From: CAVOAK01 sp965217615
Lineage (GTDB): Bacteria; Pseudomonadota; Alphaproteobacteria; UBA8366; CAVOAK01
Assembly (NCBI GenBank): GCA_965217615.1
Contig: CBDCIT010000047.1
Span: 62,001-126,000 of the forward strand
Direction: 5' to 3'
DNA length: 64,000 bases
Part shown: positions 53,018-62,420 of the stretch, piece after piece
Layout: each line of letters starts with the position of its first letter
Numbering within the stretch: position 1 is the stretch's first letter
Position numbers and translations under genes: made by a program
The notes under the pieces: generated by a model
What the model saw: the letters and a program-made list of their open reading frames with translations, nothing else
What the model was told of the DNA's origin: nothing
Database searches by the model: none

Positions 53018-54646
53018 TCAGGTGCTGACCACGTCGCTGTCGACGGCCTCGAGCTCGAATGCCGCCGCCATCAGGGCCTTCGTATACTCGTCCCGGGGCG
53101 CTTCGAAAATTTGTGTGGCCGGTCCCTCTTCGACGGCCACGCCCTGTCGCATAACGATGATGTAGTCGGCAAGCGCCCGCACAACTTTGAGGTCGTGGCT
53201 GATAAACATGTAGGCAAGTTTGTGGCGTTGTTGCAGGTCCCGCAATAGGTCGACGATTTGTGCCTGCACCGACATGTCGAGCGCCGACGTCGGTTCGTCG
53301 AGGACGACCAGTCGCGGTTTCAATACCATGGCCCGCGCGATGGCAACGCGCTGGCGCTGGCCGCCAGAGAACTCGTGCGGATAGCGGTGTCGTGACCCAG
53401 GATCGAGATCGACCTCGCGCAACGCCTGCGCGACCATCTCGTCGCGCTCCGCACGATCGCCTAGATTATGCACCTTGAGGCCTTCCTCGATGATTTCGGC
53501 GACCGACATGCGCGGGCTCAACGAACCGTATGGATCTTGAAAAACGATCTGCATCTCACGCCTGAGCGGCCGCAATTCCTTCGAAGAGAGGTTCTGCACA
53601 TCCCGACCCATGAACGCGATGTCGCCACGGCTGCGCTCAAGCCTGAGCAGGGCCATGCCAAGCGTGGTCTTGCCGCACCCCGACTCGCCAACGATACCGA
53701 CTGTCTGACCCTCTCGAATAGTAATGGAGAGTCCATCGACGGCCTTCACGTATGCGGCCGTTCGCCGAAGCACACCTTTCTTGATGGGAAACCAGACGCG
53801 AAGATCGTCGCCGCGAAGTACGACGGGTGCTTGTGCATCGGCAGGTAGTTTTTCGCCCGTTGGCTCGGCGGCAAGCAGATGCTTTGTGTAGTCGTGCTGC
53901 GGCGACTCAAAGATTTCCGCCGTAGGACCAGCCTCGACGATTTCGCCTTCGTTCATTACGCAAATCCGGTCCGCCATCTTGCGGACGATACTCAGATCAT
54001 GGGTGATGAACAGCATCGCCATGCCAAGCTTGGCTTGTAGCTCCTTGAGAAGTGCCAGAATCTGGGCCTGGATAGTAACGTCGAGTGCCGTTGTCGGCTC
54101 GTCGGCGATCAGCATGTCTGGTTCGTTGGCGAGCGCCATCGCGATCATGACCCGCTGGCGTTGACCACCTGAGAGCTCGTGTGGATATGCAGTTAGCCGT
54201 TGTTCGGCGTCGCGAAGGCCGACGAGGTCCAAAAGTTCCAGCACACGCGTTCGCGCTGCTGATCGCGAAAGTCCTTTGTGCAGAAGGAGGGCTTCGCCGA
54301 CCTGCTTTTCAATGGTGTGCAGCGGGTTAAGCGACGTCATGGGTTCCTGGAAGATCATTGAAATCTTGTTGCCGCGCACGTCGCGTAGCGTTCGCTCCGG
54401 TGCGCCGACAAGTTCCTCGCCGTAAAAGCGGATGGATCCCGATGGATGACGCGCCATCGGGTAGGGGAGGAGCTGAAGAACGGACAGCGCGGTGACCGAC
54501 TTGCCGGAACCGGATTCGCCGACCAGCGCTAGCGTTTCCCCTCGCTCAATCGTGAAGGAAATATGTCGTACCGCTTCAACCTCGGTGCCCGGCAGGTCGA
54601 ACGTCACCGAAAGGTCCGTCACATCAAGCATTGTCGGTTCGTTCAT
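53018..54646 (-). CDS. yejF: Peptide ABC transporter ATPase YejF (fused double NBD)
   Basis: This 542-residue protein has two complete nucleotide-binding domains. The first has ALVGESGSGKSV, ELSGGQRQRV and MLIADEPTTALD; the second has GIVGESGCGKTTL, FSGGQRQRV and LVVLDEPTSALD. The start is ATG 54646, overlapping the yejE stop (ATGA); the longer open frame upstream is yejE sequence read in another frame. It powers uptake of oligopeptides, in other bacteria including microcin C and antimicrobial peptides. Confidence 0.95.
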   Translation of the reverse strand: MNEPTMLDVTDLSVTFDLPGTEVEAVRHISFTIERGETLALVGESGSGKSVTALSVLQLLPYPMARHPSGSIRFYGEELVGAPERTLRDVRGNKISMIFQEPMTSLNPLHTIEKQVGEALLLHKGLSRSAARTRVLELLDLVGLRDAEQRLTAYPHELSGGQRQRVMIAMALANEPDMLIADEPTTALDVTIQAQILALLKELQAKLGMAMLFITHDLSIVRKMADRICVMNEGEIVEAGPTAEIFESPQHDYTKHLLAAEPTGEKLPADAQAPVVLRGDDLRVWFPIKKGVLRRTAAYVKAVDGLSITIREGQTVGIVGESGCGKTTLGMALLRLERSRGDIAFMGRDVQNLSSKELRPLRREMQIVFQDPYGSLSPRMSVAEIIEEGLKVHNLGDRAERDEMVAQALREVDLDPGSRHRYPHEFSGGQRQRVAIARAMVLKPRLVVLDEPTSALDMSVQAQIVDLLRDLQQRHKLAYMFISHDLKVVRALADYIIVMRQGVAVEEGPATQIFEAPRDEYTKALMAAAFELEAVDSDVVST

Positions 54647-55692
54647 AACTGGGCTTTCCGAGGATCGAAAGCGTCGCGTACGGCCTCGCCGATGAAGACC
54701 AGCAACGACAGCATAATGGCGATAACGAAGAAACCTGCCATGCCAAGCCAGGGGGCTTGCAGGTTGTCCTTGCCCTGTTTCAGGAGCTCGCCTAGCGATG
54801 CTGAGCCGGGGGGCAGGCCGAAGCCCAAAAAGTCGAGCGCCGTCAGGATCACGACCGAACCCGAAGTGATGAATGGCAGGAAGGTAATGGTCGCCACCAT
54901 AGCGTTCGGCAGTACGTGGCGGGCCATAATTAGCGCATTTGAGATGCCGAGCGCTCGTGCCGCCTTGACATAGTCGAAGTTTCGCGCGCGCAGGAATTCG
55001 GCGCGTACGACGCCGACCAGTGCGGTCCAACTGAACAAGAGCAGCAGACCGAGAAGCCACCAGAAATTGGGTTCGACCACCGAAGCGAGAATGATCAGCA
55101 TAAACAACACCGGCATGCCAGACCAAATCTCGATTATGCGCTGGGCGAAGAGATCGATCAGTCCGCCAAAGTAGCCTTGAATAGCGCCTGCTGCGACGCC
55201 GATCACGGAACTCAACACCGTTAATGTGAGGCCGAACAGCACCGATATGCGGAAGCCATAGATCAATCGCGCCACCACGTCGCGGGCCTGGTCGTCGGTA
55301 CCAAGTAGATTCTGCATCGACGGTGGCGCCGGCGCGGGTACAGACAGTGATGTGATATGCGTGTCGTAGCGGTAGGGGATGGGCGTGTGAAGAATCCATC
55401 CCTTGGCTTCGATCAGTTCTTGAACAAAGGGATCGCTGTATTCCGCCTCGGTCTCGAAGTCGCCGCCGAACACGGTTTCCGGATAGGCGACGAGAAACGG
55501 CGTGTAGATCTCGCCATCAAAATAGACGATGAGCGGCCGGTCGTTGGCAATGAGTTCCGCAAATAATGAAGCAACCATCAGTGCGAGGAATATCCACAGC
55601 GACCAGTATCCGCGTCGATTTGCCTTGAAATTATCGATCCGCCGCCGTGTCAGAGGCGTTACTGGATGGCCGAAGAATCGGTTCTCGCTCAT
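54643..55692 (-). CDS. yejE: Peptide ABC transporter permease YejE
   Basis: This 349-residue OppC-type inner-membrane permease has an N-terminal helix (SLWIFLALMVASLFAELIA), a large periplasmic insertion and the C-terminal permease core with the EAA loop (EFLRARNFDYVKAARALGISNALIMARHVLPNA). It is coupled to yejF by a 4-base overlap and lies 9 bases after yejB. Confidence 0.95.
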   Translation of the reverse strand: MSENRFFGHPVTPLTRRRIDNFKANRRGYWSLWIFLALMVASLFAELIANDRPLIVYFDGEIYTPFLVAYPETVFGGDFETEAEYSDPFVQELIEAKGWILHTPIPYRYDTHITSLSVPAPAPPSMQNLLGTDDQARDVVARLIYGFRISVLFGLTLTVLSSVIGVAAGAIQGYFGGLIDLFAQRIIEIWSGMPVLFMLIILASVVEPNFWWLLGLLLLFSWTALVGVVRAEFLRARNFDYVKAARALGISNALIMARHVLPNAMVATITFLPFITSGSVVILTALDFLGFGLPPGSASLGELLKQGKDNLQAPWLGMAGFFVIAIMLSLLVFIGEAVRDAFDPRKAQL

Positions 55693-55701
55693 GGCCCGCC
55701 T

Positions 55702-56817
55702 CTAGACCTCACGTGTCTCAAAGTCGATCCGCGGGTCGACCAGCATGTATGTGATGTCGCCAATGATCCCGAGGATGAGTCCGAGCAGAGTGAAAAAGTA
55801 CAGAGAGGCGAACATGATCGGATAGTCGCGGTCGATCACGGCCTCGAAACCCAACAGCCCCAACCCATCGAGTGAAAAAATGACCTCGATCAGGAGTGCG
55901 CCGGTGAACAGGATTCCGATAAAGGCGGCGGGGAATCCGGCGATGACAATCAGCATCGCATTGCGGAACACGTGACCGTAAAGCACACGCTTCTCGGCCA
56001 GCCCTTTGGCCCGCGCGGTGACGACATATTGCTGGTTGATCTGATCGAGGAACGAGTTTTTGGTCAACATCGTCAGTCCGGCAAATCCACCAATAACAAG
56101 CGAGATGATCGGCAAGGTGAGGTGCCAGAAATAGTCCAATATGCGCATCGGCCATGTCAGGTCCTGCCAATCGTCGGAGACGAGTCCCCGCAGCGGAAAC
56201 CAGTCGAAATAGCGCCCACCTGCGAACACGACGATCAGCAGGATCGCAAACAGGAATCCTGGAATGGCGTTGCCGACGATGACGACGCCGCTGGTCCAGA
56301 CATCAAACCGCGTGCCGTCGCGAACCGCCTTTGTGATGCCAAGCGGTATAGAAATGAAGTAGACGAGAAGCGTCGTCCATAAGCCAAGCGAGATCGAGAC
56401 GGGAAGCTTCTCGATGACCAAATCGACCACGTCGCGGTCGCGAAAGAAGCTTTGTCCAAAATCGAACGTGACATAGCTGCGAAGCATGATTCCGAAACGC
56501 ACATGGGCGGGCTTGTCGAAGCCGAACTGCCGCTCGATCTCCTTAATGAAATCCGGGTCGAGCCCTTGTGCGCCACGATACTTGCCGGTTGTGCTGGTAT
56601 CAGCTGGGCCGCTCTCGTTGCGTTCGCCTGCGCCGACTTCTGAGCCCGCACCACCGCCGATGCGCGCCGTCGCCTCCACACCGCTGCCCGTGATCTCGGC
56701 AATCAGCCGTTCGACCGGCCCGCCGGGCGCAACCTGCACAATTGCAAAATTGATGACCATGATCCCGAACAGCGTCGGGAAGACGAGCAGCAGGCGGCGG
56801 ACAATGTAGGCCAGCAT
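55702..56817 (-). CDS. yejB: Peptide ABC transporter permease YejB
   Basis: This 371-residue OppB-type permease begins MLAYIVRRLLLVFPTLFG and contains the EAA-type loop QQYVVTARAKGLAEKRVLYGHVFRNA. A periplasmic insertion (about residues 45-90) is Gly/Ser-rich. It pairs with YejE to form the channel. It is the second gene of yejABEF. Confidence 0.95.
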   Translation of the reverse strand: MLAYIVRRLLLVFPTLFGIMVINFAIVQVAPGGPVERLIAEITGSGVEATARIGGGAGSEVGAGERNESGPADTSTTGKYRGAQGLDPDFIKEIERQFGFDKPAHVRFGIMLRSYVTFDFGQSFFRDRDVVDLVIEKLPVSISLGLWTTLLVYFISIPLGITKAVRDGTRFDVWTSGVVIVGNAIPGFLFAILLIVVFAGGRYFDWFPLRGLVSDDWQDLTWPMRILDYFWHLTLPIISLVIGGFAGLTMLTKNSFLDQINQQYVVTARAKGLAEKRVLYGHVFRNAMLIVIAGFPAAFIGILFTGALLIEVIFSLDGLGLLGFEAVIDRDYPIMFASLYFFTLLGLILGIIGDITYMLVDPRIDFETREV

Positions 56818-56853
56818 AAGTTACGCGCCGGTTGGCCCCGGGCAGGATTGCAT

Positions 56854-58707
56854 CTACTGCGTGCCTGACTTGCGTTTTGTCTCCAGCTGTGTCGATTTTT
56901 CTTCGTCGACCCACCAAGTGAAGAACTGCGCACCACGAATTGGTGTGATCTCGGGGCGGCTGAACTTGTTCCAGTAGACTAGGCGATCGTAGGGAATATG
57001 CCAATTTGGTATGACGATGTGCTGCCACTGAAGCACACGGTCGAGCGCCCGTGTATAGTCGATGAGAGAGACCCGATCCGGGGCGGAAATCAGCTTTTCG
57101 ACGAGCTCGTCAATCGCGGGGTCCTTGAGGCCGGCCAGATTGCGGGTGCCGTCGCGATCGGCCGCCGCAGAGCCCCAGAAATCACGCTGCTCGTTGCCAG
57201 GTGACAGCGATTGGCCCCAGGTCGAAACCATCATATCGAATTCATACTTGTTGATCCGCTCCTGGTATTGCGCGGTATCGACAATGCGTACTTTGACGTC
57301 GACTCCGAGCCGGTCGAGATTCTGTTTGAACGGCAGGACGATACGTTCAAACAGTGGGCTTACCAGAAGAATTTCGAAGGCCATAACCTGACCTGTTTTT
57401 ATGTTTGTCAGCTTGCGGTTTGCTTTGTCCACCTCCCAGCCCGCGCTACGTAGCAGGCGCTGCGCATCGCGCAAATTACCGCGGACGTTGCCGGAGCCGT
57501 CGGTCTTTGGCGGCGCATAGACCTGGGTGAATACCTCGTCGGGGATTTGGCCACGATAGGGTCGAAGAATCTCGAGTTCCCTGCCCTTAGGCAGTCCCGT
57601 TGCCGCCAGTTCCGAATTATCGAAAAAACTGCGGGTGCGTGTGTACTGCCCGTAAAACAGCGCCCCGTTCGACCATTCGAAATCGAAAGCGTTGGCAAGC
57701 GCACGCCGCACGGTTCGATCCTGAAACAAGGGATTGCGAAGATTGAAGACAAATCCCTGCATACCCGACGAGCGATTGTGCGGCAGTTCCTCCTTGTTGA
57801 TCAAACCGTCTTTGACGGCGGGAATATTATACGCGGTTGCCCAGGCCTTGGACCCGTTCTCGGCGCGAAAATCAAACTCTCCGGCCTTGAATGCCTCCTG
57901 CGCCACCGTCGCGTCGCGATAGTAGTCGTAGCGCAAGGTGCCGAAGTTGCTCGTGCCGACCTGTGTGGGGTGATCCTTGGCCCAATAATTGGCGACGCGC
58001 TCGTATGTGATGGAACGGTTGGGCTCGAAAGAGGAGATCTTGTAAGCGCCGCTACCGAGCGGCGGCTCGAGCGTCGTCTTGCTGAAATCCCGACCCTCCC
58101 AGTAATGCTTCGGGAGGATCGTCAGTTCGCCAATGATGAGCGGGAGCTCACGATTTTCGCCGCCGGTAAAGGAGAATTTGACCTTTCGCAGGCCGACCCG
58201 TTCTGGCGTGGCAACGTTCGAATAGTAAAATCGATAGAAGGGTGCACCCTGTTCTTTGAGCGTATTGAACGACCAGATCACATCGTCGACGCTGACCGGC
58301 TTGCCGTCATGCCATCTTGCCTTGGGGTCGAGCGTAAAGATGATCCACGAGCGGTCATCCGGCACTTCCACGCTCTCGGCGACGTGGCCGTATTTCGAAA
58401 ACGCCTCGTCGGCCGAACTGGTGAGCAAGCTGTCGTAGATCAGGCCGATGCCGGCGGCGGAGCGCCCCCTGACAATGAACGGATTGAAACTGTCGTAGCC
58501 GCCGATTGCCGCCAGGCGTACCTCGCCGCCCTTTGGCGCATCCGGGTTGACATAGTCATAGTGCGTGAAGTCGGGCCCGTATTTCAGGTCGCCATGCATG
58601 GCGATGCCGTGCGCTGGCGTGACTTGTTGCGCAGCAACCGGCGACGAGATGCCCAGCAGGACGCCGATCGCCAGGGCAACATGAGCCATCCGTATCATCG
58701 ATGCCAT
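56854..58707 (-). CDS. yejA: Peptide ABC transporter substrate-binding protein YejA
   Basis: This 617-residue cluster-5 solute-binding protein has a signal peptide (VALAIGVLLGISSPVAAQ). It shows the family segments HGIAMHGDLKYGPDFTHYDYVNPDAPKGG near the N-terminus and WHDGKPVSVDDVIWSF near residue 135. It captures peptides for YejBEF. It is the first gene of the operon, with its promoter upstream of 58707. Confidence 0.95.
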   Translation of the reverse strand: MASMIRMAHVALAIGVLLGISSPVAAQQVTPAHGIAMHGDLKYGPDFTHYDYVNPDAPKGGEVRLAAIGGYDSFNPFIVRGRSAAGIGLIYDSLLTSSADEAFSKYGHVAESVEVPDDRSWIIFTLDPKARWHDGKPVSVDDVIWSFNTLKEQGAPFYRFYYSNVATPERVGLRKVKFSFTGGENRELPLIIGELTILPKHYWEGRDFSKTTLEPPLGSGAYKISSFEPNRSITYERVANYWAKDHPTQVGTSNFGTLRYDYYRDATVAQEAFKAGEFDFRAENGSKAWATAYNIPAVKDGLINKEELPHNRSSGMQGFVFNLRNPLFQDRTVRRALANAFDFEWSNGALFYGQYTRTRSFFDNSELAATGLPKGRELEILRPYRGQIPDEVFTQVYAPPKTDGSGNVRGNLRDAQRLLRSAGWEVDKANRKLTNIKTGQVMAFEILLVSPLFERIVLPFKQNLDRLGVDVKVRIVDTAQYQERINKYEFDMMVSTWGQSLSPGNEQRDFWGSAAADRDGTRNLAGLKDPAIDELVEKLISAPDRVSLIDYTRALDRVLQWQHIVIPNWHIPYDRLVYWNKFSRPEITPIRGAQFFTWWVDEEKSTQLETKRKSGTQ

Positions 58708-58956
58708 CCAGTCTTGTTTTGCTCATCGCCAGTCTACCCGAATTCATCGGAGGCGTAACATGCTCGGCGGCGAATTGACGGATGCGTGATCGGGGCACCT
58801 CCTGATCGCCGAAGGCGTTGCCGAAGCAACATTGTGAAACTCGACCTGACTCCTGCCGCTATGACTGCTGTTCGTGCCTAAATCCAGCACAGGAAGTCGA
58901 TTACGCTCGTTGGAGGAAGCAAGGGGTACCGGTGTGCCTAGGACGGCACACGCGAT

Positions 58957-58980
58957 CCCTCCCGTCTGATGGCGGGAGGG
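58957..58980 (-). terminator. Hairpin downstream of the small membrane protein gene
   Basis: A perfect 8 bp stem CCCTCCCG/CGGGAGGG with an 8-base loop lies just beyond the stop at 58989. It has no T tract on the minus strand, so it may be a processing or partial terminator. Confidence 0.5.
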
Positions 58981-58988
58981 GCCGGTCG

Positions 58989-59375
58989 TTACGAGACTTG
59001 CCCGACGACGGGCTGCGCAAGGTCCATCCAGGTTTCGCCCGCGCCGACCACGCAGCTTATGCCGTTTGGCATGGTCAGAAGGATTGTCCAGGTCGATTGG
59101 TCGTCCGTCGTGAACACCTCGAGCAAGCCACCGTTGTTGGCGAGACCCATAGCGCTCTGCGCCTCATGGGCGCGCTGTCCCAGATACTCCACAAGTTCGG
59201 TGCGCTGGAAGCACTCTTGCTCGGCTGCGATCGCCGGCCTATTCAGAAATGCTACGCCAATCAAGAGCAGCGAGGCGACGCCGATCGGCACAGTGAATCG
59301 GCCGAGCGTCGCAATCCACGATGCGATACGCAGGTCGCCCAGTGTCAAAATTTGGGGTGCTGTCTGGGTCGTCAT
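58989..59375 (-). CDS. Hypothetical membrane-anchored protein
   Basis: A 128-residue protein starting at ATG 59375, which has AAGGAGA upstream; an extension to 59438 lacks this support. It has one transmembrane helix (FTVPIGVASLLLIGVAFL, about 28-45). A conserved-looking periplasmic domain follows, with ECFQRTELVEYLGQRAHEA, TWTILLTMPNGISCVVGAGETW and two cysteines. I recognise it only as a conserved alphaproteobacterial protein type without known function. Confidence 0.7.
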   Translation of the reverse strand: MTTQTAPQILTLGDLRIASWIATLGRFTVPIGVASLLLIGVAFLNRPAIAAEQECFQRTELVEYLGQRAHEAQSAMGLANNGGLLEVFTTDDQSTWTILLTMPNGISCVVGAGETWMDLAQPVVGQVS

Positions 59376-59631
59376 ATCTCGGTCTCCTTGCCTTTGACCC
59401 GATTCACGAAGACGCTGTTGTCGGGTGTGTTCGGACATTTGGGCGGCGAAATTTGCCGCCGCTCAACTCATATGGGGATGTAGAACGAGCGTTCAAGAAT
59501 TTTATTGGAACAATCGATCAAGAAAGAGTGATAGACTATAACGCGTTGTATTGTATATTTTTGAGTCGGTATAGAGAGCCCGGCAGGGTGGATGCATCAG
59601 GTCCAGGGGTCGCGGGTCATCGAAGACGGAG

Positions 59632-60213
59632 TTAATCCAGTACTGAGAGGGTCACGCTGACGATATCGCGCAACTGGCCTGCGTCATCGGCCGTTCGCGC
59701 CATGACACGCAGACCTTTGAGACTGCTGTTGAGATAGCGGGCAAGCGCAACCGGGTCGTGTGCTTCACCCAGTTCTCCAGTCGCTTTGGCACGAACCAGC
59801 GCGTTGTGCAGCTTGGCCTCGTCGCGCTTTACCGCGCAAGTGATCAGGTTTCGTGCCGTGTCGTCGAGCACCGCCAATTCGACCGCGACATTGTCGATCA
59901 GGCATCCGCGCATGTCGTGTGCGGTCGCGCTGCGTTCGACGACCTCGTCGAACAATTGGCGGATCGCGGGCTTGATCGGCCCGGGCTCGTCCAACGCGCC
60001 AAAAGCCCTCGCGATCTCTTTAGCGCAATAGTGGTCGAGCACCTCGAGATGAAGCGCCCGCTTGTCGCCGAACGTCGCATACAGGCTGCCGCGGTTGACG
60101 CCCATCGCTTCGACGAGATTTTGGATCGACGTCGCCTCGTAGCCCTTGGCCCAGAACAGGTCCATGGCCTTTTCGAGCGCCGTATTGCGGTCGAATTCCT
60201 TATGCCGAGACAT
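59632..60213 (-). CDS. TetR/AcrR-family transcriptional regulator
   Basis: This 193-residue regulator starts at ATG 60213 behind GGAG; a GTG two codons upstream also fits. The helix-turn-helix is ALEKAMDLFWAKGYEATSIQNLVEAMGVNRGSLYATFGDKRAL (about 12-55), matching the YcdC/AefR-like branch with a TetR C-terminal ligand domain. No divergent target gene is adjacent, so its regulon is unknown. Confidence 0.93.
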   Translation of the reverse strand: MSRHKEFDRNTALEKAMDLFWAKGYEATSIQNLVEAMGVNRGSLYATFGDKRALHLEVLDHYCAKEIARAFGALDEPGPIKPAIRQLFDEVVERSATAHDMRGCLIDNVAVELAVLDDTARNLITCAVKRDEAKLHNALVRAKATGELGEAHDPVALARYLNSSLKGLRVMARTADDAGQLRDIVSVTLSVLD

Positions 60214-60335
60214 CCACACTCCGTTCGTAAATGGCGTCGTACCAAAAGAGATTGGTTTTTGGAACGGTTATTCCAGTAAATTCGGCGTGAGCCGCGCATT
60301 CAGCGAGCGCAGCAGAGCGACGTTGGTGTCCAAAG

Positions 60336-60711
60336 CTATCGCGTCAGGATGGCGATGGCTTGCGCGTGAAGCGCCTCGGAACAGGCGGCGATGACCCGGC
60401 CATCAGAGTCCAAGGAGAGCGGATCTCCACGCCAGTCGGTCATGACCCCGTTCGCGCCCGTGACGACCGGTACAAGAGCCGCATAGTCGTAAGGTTTAAG
60501 CGCCGCCTCGACGACGAGGTGGATGTGGCCTGAAGCAAGCAGGCCATATGAATAGCAGTCGCCACCGTAGCGGCAAAACCGTGTCGCCGCTGACAGTCGG
60601 GCAAAGACCGTCAAGTCGGCGGAAGTGGCGTGCGATGATACCGCGCGCGACATCGCCGGCGCGCTCGGCGAGCGTGAGAAATTCGTTGGGACAAACGTCG
60701 AACGGCAGCAC
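60336..60711 (-). pseudogene. Inositol monophosphatase/histidinol-phosphatase (HisN) remnant with internal deletion
   Basis: From ATG 60711 the first 35 codons read like the start of an IMPase-family protein (FLTLAERAGDVARGIIARHFRR). After that the similarity jumps, in another frame, to the C-terminal part: FARLSAATRFCRYGGDCYSYGLLASGHIHLVVEAALKPYDYAALVP to VMTDWRGDPL. The roughly 130-150 residues between, which carry the metal-binding Glu and DPIDGT motifs, are missing. The gene therefore cannot code for an active phosphatase. It sits 45 bases beyond the cytochrome c gene. Confidence 0.8.
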
Positions 60712-60755
60712 AGCTTCGCGCCTCCAGCGGCGCTACCGCCGGTCACGCCGCGGGG

Positions 60756-61301
60756 TCACGGCAACGGTGGGGGATTGGCACTCAGCGAACGGATATAGGC
60801 GATAACGTCTGCGCGCCTCTTGGCCGCCTTGATGCCGGCATATGTCATTTTCGTGCCCGGGATGAACACTTTCGGTTTGAACAGGAATTTGTTCAACGAC
60901 TCATAGTCCCAAGTTCCATCCATCTTCCTAAACGCCGACGAATACTTAAATCCCTCGGTGCTTGCCATGGCACTGCCGACGACATTCCAGAGGTTGGGTC
61001 CCACCTTGTTGGCGCCACCATCATTCGGGGTGTGGCATGCCGCACATGCCTTGAACAGTTTCTCGCCGCGCGCCGCATCGGCAGAAGCGAGAAGTGGGGC
61101 GATCGGCTTGGGACCAGCCGGTGCGGCATCCGCTTTCGCCGTAGCCGCGGCAACATCGCCGCCGCCAATGGGGAAGGCTTGCGTTTCAAGGGTTGTGTGC
61201 TGAATGAGCTGCTTGGCGGCAAATCCGGACCCCATTGCTAGCAAACCCGCCGCGAGGATTGCGCCGACGATCTTGTTCAAAAAGAGCGGATCGTCCCTCA
61301 T
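60756..61301 (-). CDS. Membrane-anchored cytochrome c (class I, CycM-like)
   Basis: This 181-residue protein has an N-terminal uncleaved anchor (IVGAILAAGLLAMGSGFAA), a Lys/Ala/Pro linker and a c-type heme domain. The heme motif is CAACH (about residue 86) and the axial Met lies in PGTKMTYAG. It should carry electrons to a terminal oxidase on the periplasmic side. The gene is divergent from kdsB, an arrangement common in alphaproteobacteria. Confidence 0.92.
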   Translation of the reverse strand: MRDDPLFLNKIVGAILAAGLLAMGSGFAAKQLIQHTTLETQAFPIGGGDVAAATAKADAAPAGPKPIAPLLASADAARGEKLFKACAACHTPNDGGANKVGPNLWNVVGSAMASTEGFKYSSAFRKMDGTWDYESLNKFLFKPKVFIPGTKMTYAGIKAAKRRADVIAYIRSLSANPPPLP

Positions 61302-61562
61302 AGTGTCGCTCCTGCACGAGTAGCTCAGTGCGCGCCTTTGGGATCATTGACGGACAGTTAGCCTGCCGTTTATTCGTTCTGCAGCGCGCGTTGGCGGTAT
61401 ATGCTTTGGCCAACCGCAAATCAAGGGTCAAATCAGTCGGCGTACTGACGAACCAAGACCCCAGTTGTATCGTTCGGCATCGCGCGGCGTCTATCGGGGC
61501 TTGGGTTTGCCACCATTATGCTGATTGACGACCGATCAAACCCCAAGGCGAACTGAGATCCG

Positions 61563-62318
61563 ATGGCTGAGTCTGACCGCCGACAACCAGCCAAGCCAAT
61601 TGTCATTATTCCGGCCCGGCTGGCATCGACCCGGTTGCCCGATAAACCGCTGGCGGATATTCACGGTACGCCAATGATCGTCCATGTTTGGCGCCGGGCG
61701 ATTGAAGCGGACGTAGGACCAGTTGTCGTCGCGGCCGCCGATACAGCGATTGCCGAAGCGATCGTATCGGCTGGCGGCGAGGCCGTCATGACAGACTCGG
61801 CGCATCCCTCAGGCTCAGATCGAGTCTTTGAGGCACTGGGCCGTGTTGACCCGGATGCGCGGCACGACGCCGTAATAAATCTCCAAGGCGACCAGCCAAC
61901 AATCGAGCCGGCATCGTTGCAGAATGTAACCGCCCTCCTGTCGGATGAGGCGGTGGATATCGGCACCCTGGCCGCCGTCTTACTGAACGATGAGGAACGC
62001 AACGATCCCAACGTGGTGAAGGCTGTTGTTACAATTATGCCGAAGGTAAACTGCGGACGCGCTCGTAACTTTGCGCGAAATGTCGCGCTGTCGGATCAAG
62101 GATCGGTTTACCGACATATTGGAATTTACGCCTATCGCCGCGACGCGTTGACACGCTTGGCAAAACTGCCGCCGAGCGTGCGGGAACGAAGTGAACGGTT
62201 AGAGCAACTGCGGGCGCTGGAAGCCGGTATGAGAATAGATGTAGCACTCATCGAGACAGCATCCCGTGATGTCGATACGGAAGCTGACTTAAATCGGGCA
62301 AGGACGCAGTTGGCATAG
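61563..62318 (+). CDS. kdsB: 3-deoxy-manno-octulosonate cytidylyltransferase
   Basis: This 251-residue CMP-KDO synthetase activates KDO for lipopolysaccharide core assembly. Motifs are IIPARLASTRLPDKPL at the N-terminus, VINLQGDQPTIEP (about 100) and HIGIYAYRRDAL (about 185). It shows that the host makes LPS. It is followed by the prephenate dehydratase fusion gene, about 100 bases on. Confidence 0.95.
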   Translation: MAESDRRQPAKPIVIIPARLASTRLPDKPLADIHGTPMIVHVWRRAIEADVGPVVVAAADTAIAEAIVSAGGEAVMTDSAHPSGSDRVFEALGRVDPDARHDAVINLQGDQPTIEPASLQNVTALLSDEAVDIGTLAAVLLNDEERNDPNVVKAVVTIMPKVNCGRARNFARNVALSDQGSVYRHIGIYAYRRDALTRLAKLPPSVRERSERLEQLRALEAGMRIDVALIETASRDVDTEADLNRARTQLA

Positions 62319-62341
62319 CGTCGTTATCCACAAGCCGGCTT

Positions 62342-62372
62342 AATAGGTATATGATATTTTCTATTACCTATT
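62342..62372. promoter_or_regulatory. Inverted-repeat operator candidate before the HTH-prephenate dehydratase gene
   Basis: AATAGGTA (62342-62349) and its exact inverse TACCTATT (62365-62372) are separated by 15 AT-rich bases. They lie within the only strongly AT-rich stretch between kdsB and 62421, with -10-like TATAAA and GATATA just downstream. The site could bind the Cro/C1-type domain encoded immediately after it. Confidence 0.55.
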
Positions 62373-62420
62373 GTTATAAAATGATATAGTAACATAAGAG
62401 TTACGCGCAAGACTCACGAC

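Noticed and set aside
54647..55399. Long N-terminal extension of YejF making a 793-residue protein
   Set aside because: It is yejE coding sequence read in another frame; YejF starts at the ATGA overlap at 54646.
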